NCBI GenBank assembly: GCA_035717365.1 | Contig: DASTIS010000146.1 | Span: 1-9,944 of the forward strand | Direction of reading: 5' to 3' | DNA: 9,944 nucleotides | Origin: 66-474 sp035717365 | Lineage (GTDB): Bacteria; Pseudomonadota; Gammaproteobacteria; Xanthomonadales; Rhodanobacteraceae | Shown here: one piece after another, positions 4,572 to 9,944 of the stretch | How positions within the stretch are numbered: the first letter of the stretch is position 1 | Layout: each line of letters begins with the position of its first letter | Translations under genes and position numbers: made by a program | Notes under the pieces: generated by a model | What the model was told of the DNA's origin: nothing | The model's input: the letters and a program-made list of their open reading frames with translations, nothing else | The model's database searches: none

Positions 4572-6590
4572 ATGGGCAGCGCAACGGGGAACTTCCGCCT
4601 CGGCTATCGGGCTGACATCGAGGGGTTGCGCGCAATCGCGATCCTGCTGGTCGTAGCCGCGCACGCCAAGGTCACGTGGCTCCGGGGTGGCTTTGTGGGC
4701 GTGGATGTATTCTACATCCTGTCTGGGTACTTGATTACGGGCCTGCTGGTTCAGGAAGCCGCGACGACAGGGCGGATGCGCTTCGCAAACTTTTATGCGC
4801 GGCGACTGCGGCGCTTGCTGCCCGCGCTTCTTTTGATGCTTGTCGTGGTTTGCATCGTAGCCAAGCTCGTATTGCCACCCACGCAACTCCCGAGGCAAGC
4901 GTCGAACGCTGCGAGTACGGCGCTGTGGTTGAGTAATTTCCAGTTCGCTTTCTGGAACATGGATTATTTCGCGCCGAGCTCCGATACCGCGCTGTTCCTC
5001 CATACATGGTCCCTGGGTGTCGAGGAACAGTTCTACCTGGTCTGGCCGTTGCTGGTAGTGCTGGTTCTGGGAGCGTGGAAGGGAGTCAAGCCAGTTGCAC
5101 GCCTGGCACGACTGAAATGGCTGTTTGGCGGAATCTTCCTGGCCAGTTTTGCCCTGTCGTTGTACTGGACTTCTCGTTCGCCGCTGTTCGGGTTCTATCT
5201 GATGCCATCGCGCGCGTGGCAATTTGCGCTGGGTGCATTGGTGTTCCTGGCGTTCGGCTCGCCCGCGTTCAAGGCCACAACCGTCTTCGCGAACTCCAAG
5301 TGGTTACGCCCCGCCGGTTGGCTGGGGCTCGGAATGATCGTGCTCGCAGCGCTGCTGATTCCACCCACTGCACCGTACCCAGGCACATGGGCGCTGCTGC
5401 CATCGTTTGGAGCTGCCTTGGTCCTGGCCGCCGGCACGCAACAAGGCTCCTGGGTCGCGCGTGCTCTGTCGTTGCGCCCCGCGCAGGCGATTGGCCGCGT
5501 TTCCTACTCATGGTATCTGTGGCACTGGCCCGTATTGCTGCTCGGCGCAACGCTGGTCGACATCGACAGCGGGTGGAATCGCTTGCTTTTGGTCGTGCTC
5601 TCGCTCTTGATTGCTGCCGTCTCGTACCACTTTTTCGAGACCCCGATACGACACAATCGCAAACTTGTCGCGAAACCACGACTGGCCGTTGCGAGCGCAC
5701 TTGTCGTCATGGCAATAACAGTGCTCTTGCTGCGAGGCTGGCAGATACAGGCAGAAGAATATTCACACAGCCCGGAACTGGCGCTTTTCACGGCTGCTCG
5801 ACACGATGAGGCAGAGGTTTACGCAAAGGGTTGCTTCGGTTCGTACCAATCGACGAAAGTGAAGATTTGCTCGTTTGGTAACCCACACGCCACGCACACC
5901 ATTGTCCTCATGGGCGATAGCAAGGCGGCGCAATGGGCGCCTGCATATCGGGACGTATTCACGCAGCGGGGCTGGCGCCTCCTGGTCGTAACAAAGTCAG
6001 CTTGCCCCATGGTCGATGCGCCGTACGTGGCACTGCCACTTCGCCGGGAGTACACGGAATGCACGCGCTGGCGACGAAATGCCATACGAGAAGTCACGTC
6101 ATTGCGGCCTGACATAGTGGTGCTCAGCGAGAGCTACGTCACGTATCCATTTACGAAAGAAAATTGGACGAAGGGAACGCGCGATGTACTCACTGCATTG
6201 AGTGGAAGCGTCCCCCACATTTACCTGATGCGCCCGACACCCGAGCTCCCGGTCAACGGGCCGCTCTGCCTGGAGCCACGCGGTTGGATTTACAACGCGC
6301 TGGCCAGCAGGTCCCGTTGCCAAGGGCTGGCCCGCGCAGCCCGGTTTGAAGACATCGGCCGTTGGCTTGAGGCCGCAGCCTCGCCATTTCCCAACACCCG
6401 ATTCATTGACATGACGCAGAGTGTTTGTCCAAGCGGAGTATGCCACGCAGAATTGAACAGCACGATCGTATTTTCAGACTCCGGCCACATGACCGCCACT
6501 TTCGCCCATACGTTGGCGCCCGCGCTCACGCGTGCGCTGCGCGAGAATCCGCGACCGCATCCTTCTGCCACCGCGAAGGCCGGCGGATAA
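4572..6590 (+). CDS. OafA/YrhL-type acyltransferase-3 with C-terminal SGNH domain
   Basis: Inner-membrane O-acyltransferase (672 residues) that likely O-acetylates a surface glycan such as O-antigen, exopolysaccharide or peptidoglycan. The membrane AT3 domain (about 10-390, some 10-11 helices) opens with YRADIEGLRAIAILLVVAAH, which has the R-x10-H motif (Arg20, His31). It continues with GGFVGVDVFYILSGYLIT (39-56), FYARRLRRLLPA (74-85) and HTWSLGVEEQFYLVWP (144-159). A periplasmic SGNH domain (about 420-655) carries GDS with Ser450 and the DSGH pair Asp636/His639, so both catalytic sites look intact. This two-domain order matches OafA-type enzymes; the acceptor cannot be read from sequence. 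Hand counts give 47-48% GC in rows 5821-5880 and 6121-6180 against 65% in row 2641-2700 of the acyltransferase gene upstream, which points to lateral acquisition. Start ATG 4572 has AGGCG at 4560-4564 as ribosome site. No glycan synthesis genes flank it in the window. Confidence 0.93.
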   Translation: MGSATGNFRLGYRADIEGLRAIAILLVVAAHAKVTWLRGGFVGVDVFYILSGYLITGLLVQEAATTGRMRFANFYARRLRRLLPALLLMLVVVCIVAKLVLPPTQLPRQASNAASTALWLSNFQFAFWNMDYFAPSSDTALFLHTWSLGVEEQFYLVWPLLVVLVLGAWKGVKPVARLARLKWLFGGIFLASFALSLYWTSRSPLFGFYLMPSRAWQFALGALVFLAFGSPAFKATTVFANSKWLRPAGWLGLGMIVLAALLIPPTAPYPGTWALLPSFGAALVLAAGTQQGSWVARALSLRPAQAIGRVSYSWYLWHWPVLLLGATLVDIDSGWNRLLLVVLSLLIAAVSYHFFETPIRHNRKLVAKPRLAVASALVVMAITVLLLRGWQIQAEEYSHSPELALFTAARHDEAEVYAKGCFGSYQSTKVKICSFGNPHATHTIVLMGDSKAAQWAPAYRDVFTQRGWRLLVVTKSACPMVDAPYVALPLRREYTECTRWRRNAIREVTSLRPDIVVLSESYVTYPFTKENWTKGTRDVLTALSGSVPHIYLMRPTPELPVNGPLCLEPRGWIYNALASRSRCQGLARAARFEDIGRWLEAAASPFPNTRFIDMTQSVCPSGVCHAELNSTIVFSDSGHMTATFAHTLAPALTRALRENPRPHPSATAKAGG

Positions 6591-6691
6591 CAGGCAGCCA
6601 GTACCGCGAGATCGCTGTTACGAACGGCTTCGCCTTGTCGAGCAGAGTGGATGCCCTACGATAACGCAATGCGCGTCCCAACAGACCGATC

Positions 6692-7462
6692 ATGACCCGT
6701 GTCGATCACCCCGGGCTTGCCGACAGACGGTTCACCGTCGTCAAGCAACGCACTGACGTGCCGGTGGGCTTCTTCGAAGCCGAGGCACGCGGTCTGCGGG
6801 TGCTGCGGGACGCCGGCGCCCTGCGCGTGCCCGAGGTATATGACGTCCGCAAAGACCGGATCGTGCTGGAAGACCTCGGAGCGGGCCCACCCGCACCCGA
6901 TTACTGGCAGCGCGCCGCCAGGGGACTGGCAAAACAGCATGCCGTCGTCGGCACGCGGTTCGGCTTCGACGATGCCGGTTTCTGCGGCGATTCGCCACAG
7001 GACAATACGCCCGACGACGACGGCTGGCGATTTTTCGCAGGGCGTCGTTTGCTGCCGCAAATGCAACGCGCACGTGACGGCGGATTGATCGGAATCCACG
7101 ACGTCGCGGCCATCGAAAGCGTTTGCGCGCGCCTGCGCGAGCGGGTGCCCGGAATGCCGTCGGTGCTGCTGCATGGCGATCTCTGGTCCGGCAATTTGCA
7201 CGTTTGCGGCGATGGCACACCCGCGCTGATCGATGCCGGCGCGGTCCACTTCGGCTGGGCCGAGGCCGAACTGGCGATGCTGACGCTGTTCGGCTCGCCG
7301 CCCGCCGCACTCTTCGACGCCTATGCCGAGCGCACGCTGCTGGATCGCGACTGGCACCGGCGTGCGCCGATCTACAACGTCTATCACCTGTTGAACCACG
7401 TCAACCTGTTCGGTACCGGTTACGTGCCCATGCTGCGATCGGCCCTGGCCCTTTGCGCCTGA
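6692..7462 (+). CDS. Fructosamine kinase family protein, apparently short at the N-terminus
   Basis: Member of the fructosamine-3-kinase/aminoglycoside phosphotransferase fold family, whose bacterial enzymes phosphorylate sugar amines (ribulosamines, fructosamines) on glycated proteins as repair. The 256 residues show a candidate ATP-binding Lys18 in RFTVVKQR, then FEAEARGLRVLR (28-39), VLEDLG (58-63), CGDSPQDN (98-105), FFAGRRLLPQ (114-123), the catalytic loop HGDLWSGN (161-168, Asp163), and PALIDAGAVHFGWAEAELAM (177-196, metal Asp181). That order is diagnostic. Family members are usually about 285-300 residues, and the Gly-rich strand before the Lys is absent here. The frame has a stop at 6662 and no other start codon before ATG 6692, so an upstream extension in this frame is not possible. 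It is either a natural short variant or a gene trimmed at its 5' end. It is the last plus-strand gene, 101 bases after the acyltransferase. Confidence 0.85.
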   Translation: MTRVDHPGLADRRFTVVKQRTDVPVGFFEAEARGLRVLRDAGALRVPEVYDVRKDRIVLEDLGAGPPAPDYWQRAARGLAKQHAVVGTRFGFDDAGFCGDSPQDNTPDDDGWRFFAGRRLLPQMQRARDGGLIGIHDVAAIESVCARLRERVPGMPSVLLHGDLWSGNLHVCGDGTPALIDAGAVHFGWAEAELAMLTLFGSPPAALFDAYAERTLLDRDWHRRAPIYNVYHLLNHVNLFGTGYVPMLRSALALCA

Positions 7463-7563
7463 GCGGCTTCGGCATGGCCACCGGCATACGCGGAAGCAAG
7501 CGCCCCCGGGATCCGTAGAACAGGCCGGGTCGGGGCGCGCGCCAGCAATCCTCCGACTGCACG

Positions 7564-7581
7564 ATGCCGCTGGCGCGGCGT
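7564..7581. terminator. GC-rich hairpin at the convergent gene junction
   Basis: GCCGC (7566-7570) pairs with GCGGC (7575-7579) around TGGC, and A-T and T-G pairs extend the stem to 7564-7581. It lies in the 124-base gap between two converging genes, 6 bases from the minus-strand stop. Position suggests a bidirectional terminator, but neither side has a T-run, so the call is weak. Confidence 0.3.
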
Positions 7582-7586
7582 TCCAT

Positions 7587-9137
7587 TCAACGGCGCATCC
7601 AGCGCAACCACGCCGCCGCGAGGCGCCGCCGGCGCGGCCCGAGGTGTGTGCGATCGTACGCATCGGCCGCCATCTTGATCCCCTCCGCCTGGGTCGGATA
7701 GGCATGGATGACGCGCGCGAGCTTGCGCAACCCGATACCGGCCGTCATCGCCAGCGTGACTTCGCTGATCATCTCGCCCGCGTGGCGGGCCACGATCGTC
7801 GCGCCGAGGATGCGGTCCGTGCCGCCCGCCACGACGATCTTCACAAAGCCGATCTGTTCGTTGTCGGCGACCGCACGCGGCACCTCGTGCATCGGAATCG
7901 TGAAGGTCTTCACCGGGATGCCGCGTGCATTCGCCTGTCGCACGTACAACCCGACATGCGCGACTTCCGGATCGGTGTACGTGCACCAGGGAACCACCAG
8001 TGCGCTGAGCCGCTCGCGGCCGCGAAACAGGGCGTTGCGAACGGCGATGCGTGCGGTGGCGCCGGCTGCATCGTTGAACTTGTCCTCGAGGCACACGTCC
8101 CCCGCGGCATAAATCCGCGGATTGGCGGTACGCAGGAAGTCGTCCACGACCACGCCATGGTGGTCGTCGCCCTCGACACCCGCCGCCACGAGGTTCAACC
8201 CCTCGACATTCGGCACCCTGCCGGTGCCGGTAAGGACGGCCTCGGCGCTCACCGTGCTCCGGTAATCGTCGCTGACCAGGTCCACGACCTTCTGGCCTCC
8301 CTCCACGCGCACGTTCAGGGGTTTGGTGTTGAGGCGGATCTCGATGCCATCGCGGGCGAACGCGTCGGAGAGGATCTGCGCGGCGTCGCGCTCTTCCCGC
8401 GGCAGGAACAATGGCCAGTGCTGCACGATGGTGGTCTTGACGCCGAGTCGGCAAAACGCCTGCGCCATTTCACAACCCAGCGGGCCGCCACCAATGACGA
8501 GCAGGCTGCGCGGGGGTTCGGTCAGGTCGAACACGTTCTCGTTGGTGAAGTAACCCGCTTCGGCCAGCCCCGGGATGTCCGGGGTGTCCGGCCGCGCGCC
8601 GCTGGCGATGATTGCCTTGCGGAAGCGCAAGGTCGCGCCATCGACCTCGAGCGCGTCATTGCCTGTAAACGACGCCATTCCGAAGAACACATCCACGCCC
8701 ATTTCCGTCAGCACCTCCACGGAAATACCGCGGCTCAGGCGGGCCCGCACGCCGCGCATGCGCTCCATCGCGACGGCAAAATCGACGCGCAAGTCGCTCG
8801 GAGCGCACGCGCCGTAGCGCGCGGCGTTGCGCATGTCGGCGTAAACGCGTGAAGTGCGGATGATCGCCTTCGATGGCACGCATCCGATGTTCAGGCAGTT
8901 GCCGCCGATCAGGTGGCGTTCCACCAGCGCCACCTTCGCGCCCAGTCCCGCCGCGGTGTACGCGGCAGTCACGCCTGCCGTGCCCGCGCCGACCACCACC
9001 AGGTCGTAGCGCTGCGCCGGGCGCGGATTGCGCCAATCACCGGGACGCAGGTGGCCCCAGCGCTCGCGTTCGAGGGGGTCGTTGGCAAGGTTTGCCGCAA
9101 TGACGTTGCGCTGCTGCATGGCCGAGGGTCCGCTCAC
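7587..9137 (-). CDS. FAD-dependent pyridine nucleotide-disulfide oxidoreductase (mercuric reductase-like)
   Basis: Class I flavin disulfide oxidoreductase, 516 residues, cytoplasmic; substrate unknown. Motifs: FAD-binding GAGTAG (50-55), redox pair in GGNCLNIGCVPSKA (Cys81, Cys86), NAD(P)-binding GGGPLG (216-221), second FAD motif YAAGDVCLED, and the dimer-interface HAYPTQAE with His478 and Glu485 of the HxxPTxxE acid-base pair. An N-terminal stretch of about 40 residues with DWRNPRPAQRYDLVVVG is typical of a widespread group labelled mercuric reductase and often linked to TVP38/TMEM64 membrane proteins. It lacks the MerA N-terminal metal domain and C-terminal cysteine pair, so mercury reduction is doubtful. 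The C-terminus ends in a basic tail (RRRRLAAAWLRWMRR). The start is GTG 9137; ATG 9119 is an equally good alternative. It lies 9 bases after the glucanase-like gene, so the two are probably co-transcribed. No mer genes are nearby. Confidence 0.9.
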   Translation of the reverse strand: MSGPSAMQQRNVIAANLANDPLERERWGHLRPGDWRNPRPAQRYDLVVVGAGTAGVTAAYTAAGLGAKVALVERHLIGGNCLNIGCVPSKAIIRTSRVYADMRNAARYGACAPSDLRVDFAVAMERMRGVRARLSRGISVEVLTEMGVDVFFGMASFTGNDALEVDGATLRFRKAIIASGARPDTPDIPGLAEAGYFTNENVFDLTEPPRSLLVIGGGPLGCEMAQAFCRLGVKTTIVQHWPLFLPREERDAAQILSDAFARDGIEIRLNTKPLNVRVEGGQKVVDLVSDDYRSTVSAEAVLTGTGRVPNVEGLNLVAAGVEGDDHHGVVVDDFLRTANPRIYAAGDVCLEDKFNDAAGATARIAVRNALFRGRERLSALVVPWCTYTDPEVAHVGLYVRQANARGIPVKTFTIPMHEVPRAVADNEQIGFVKIVVAGGTDRILGATIVARHAGEMISEVTLAMTAGIGLRKLARVIHAYPTQAEGIKMAADAYDRTHLGPRRRRLAAAWLRWMRR

Positions 9138-9146
9138 TTCGATCGG

Positions 9147-9944
9147 TTACAACCAGCCACCGCGGAATCCGGCGCGCCGGAGTCCCGCCACGATCGGAGG
9201 GCATCGTCGCATCAGGCGCCAGATCAACCCGCTGCGATGGTTCTCGATCATCATTGCCACGATGCCCTGGTCCAGTCCGTAATGCCCGGGCGACACCCAG
9301 TATGTCGCGTCGGCGACCACCAGCCCCGGGTTGAAGCTGCTGGCGTAACGACCTTCCGGCCGCATCGCCGGATAACGCCGATGCATCGAACGCATGGCGG
9401 ACATGGCCATTTCCGGCGCGAACGGCAGCGACGCCAACGGCGCCCACCCGGCGAGCGTTCCGTCGTCCGGCCCGTACGGCACGCCGCGCGCCGCATACCC
9501 GAACAGCCTGGCGTCGCCGCTGCCGGCGTGCAGCGTGCCGCCCCCAGGCCCGTCGCAGGCGGTCAGGCCCCAGCAGTCCTCTCCGTAACCGGCGAACCCC
9601 AGCGGATTGTGCCGCGCATATTCGCGCTGGACGCACACTGCGCGCCGGCTGTTCTCGAAGTAATCGCTGCGCACCCTGCGCATGAACGCATCGCGGATGC
9701 CGCGCAGGTCGACCCACGCATGCGAGAACTGGTGGATGAAGAGCGGGCCCGCGTAAAGAAAGTCGATGTCGTAGAGATTCTCCCACTGGTACGTCGAAGT
9801 CCACGCGGCGTACGCGCCGTCGGTGACCGGGTGGGCCGGGGAACCCATGCCCAGCACGTACAGCAGGATGCTCTCGCTGTAACCCTCCCAGCCATAGCGC
9901 AGGAATCCGCACTCCGGCTTCCAGCCCAACACGATCGTTCCGCC
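9147..9944 (-). CDS. Glucoamylase-family (GH144-like) protein, C-terminal part
   Basis: The 3' portion of a gene running off the window end; its start lies beyond 9944. GTG 9932 opens in frame, but the frame continues upstream (GGTIVLGWKP), so it is not the start. The visible 265 residues match the C-terminal half of the putative glucoamylase family (Pfam PF10091, CAZy GH144), whose characterised member is an endo-beta-1,2-glucanase. Matching blocks by visible residue: GWEGYSESILLYVLGMGSP (18-36), YAGPLFIHQFSHAWVDLRG (64-82), DYFENSRRAVCVQREYA (94-110), NPLGFAGYGEDCWGLTA (113-129), VPYGPDDGTLAGWAP (155-169), GLDQGIVAMMIENHRSGL (223-240) and the terminal GLRRAGFRGGWL. Acidic residues in GWEGYSE are candidates for the active site. 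Members are usually periplasmic or outer-membrane linked, but the signal region is not in view. Beta-1,2-glucan as substrate is inference from family. Confidence 0.88.
   Translation of the reverse strand, partial: GGTIVLGWKPECGFLRYGWEGYSESILLYVLGMGSPAHPVTDGAYAAWTSTYQWENLYDIDFLYAGPLFIHQFSHAWVDLRGIRDAFMRRVRSDYFENSRRAVCVQREYARHNPLGFAGYGEDCWGLTACDGPGGGTLHAGSGDARLFGYAARGVPYGPDDGTLAGWAPLASLPFAPEMAMSAMRSMHRRYPAMRPEGRYASSFNPGLVVADATYWVSPGHYGLDQGIVAMMIENHRSGLIWRLMRRCPPIVAGLRRAGFRGGWL

Noticed and set aside
6588..6620. TAACAG/CTGTTA inverted repeat after the low-GC acyltransferase as a terminator
   Set aside because: Six pairs around a 21-base loop, including the stop codon itself and without a T-run; too weak.
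7420..8454. Second minus-strand frame of 344 codons inside the oxidoreductase region
   Set aside because: Overlaps the real gene in another frame; very Arg-rich low-complexity product typical of GC shadow frames.
7644..8852. Long plus-strand open frame (402 codons) opposite the flavin oxidoreductase
   Set aside because: It is the antisense shadow of a gene with clear motifs on the minus strand; His- and Arg-rich translation with no domain. High GC makes long antisense frames common.
7587..9137. True mercuric reductase (merA) and a mercury resistance locus
   Set aside because: The N-terminal heavy-metal domain and C-terminal vicinal cysteines of MerA are absent, and no merR, merT or merP lies near.
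1..9944. CRISPR array, integrase, transposase, phage or toxin-antitoxin genes
   Set aside because: No regularly spaced repeats and no open frame with such motifs on either strand; the tRNA-linked cargo idea rests only on composition and a 7-base repeat.

Overview
The window looks like chromosomal DNA of a GC-rich gammaproteobacterium. Xanthomonadales (Xanthomonadaceae or Rhodanobacteraceae) is the best guess. The reasons are the end of a System I cytochrome c maturation operon, a MetX-family acyltransferase of the kind known from Xanthomonas and Lysobacter with no metW beside it, heptamer repeats between genes, and GC near 65% in most genes. No 16S or other decisive marker is present, so the placement is an inference.

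Layout. Bases 2-2039 (+) hold the 3' end of a ccm operon, ccmG-ccmH-ccmI, with 4-base ATGA and GTGA overlaps. CcmG and CcmH reduce and hold the apocytochrome c thiols, and CcmI chaperones the apocytochrome to the heme ligase. Bases 2040-2264 are a repeat-rich intergenic leader with mutually exclusive hairpins. Bases 2265-4035 (+) carry a pair of sulfur genes: a MetX-family serine/homoserine O-acyltransferase, probably the serine O-succinyltransferase that feeds cysteine synthesis, and a cysteine dioxygenase that oxidises cysteine. tRNA-Leu(CAA) lies at 4072-4158, with its 3' end GGCACCA repeated directly after it. A small secreted Cys-rich protein follows (4221-4466), then a large acyltransferase-3/SGNH protein (4572-6590) whose GC is clearly lower than its neighbours'. 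A fructosamine kinase-like gene (6692-7462) closes the plus-strand block and seems to lack the family's N-terminal ATP loop.

After a short convergent junction, the minus strand carries, in order of transcription, the C-terminal part of a glucoamylase-family (GH144-like) protein (9944-9147) and, 9 bases later, a flavin disulfide oxidoreductase of the type usually misnamed mercuric reductase (9137-7587).

Most of the window is ordinary housekeeping DNA and I see no clear new multi-gene system. The points worth a second look are the switchable leader before the acyltransferase gene, the pairing of cysteine synthesis and breakdown genes, the low-GC acyltransferase behind a tRNA with a duplicated 3' end, and the shortened kinase downstream of it.
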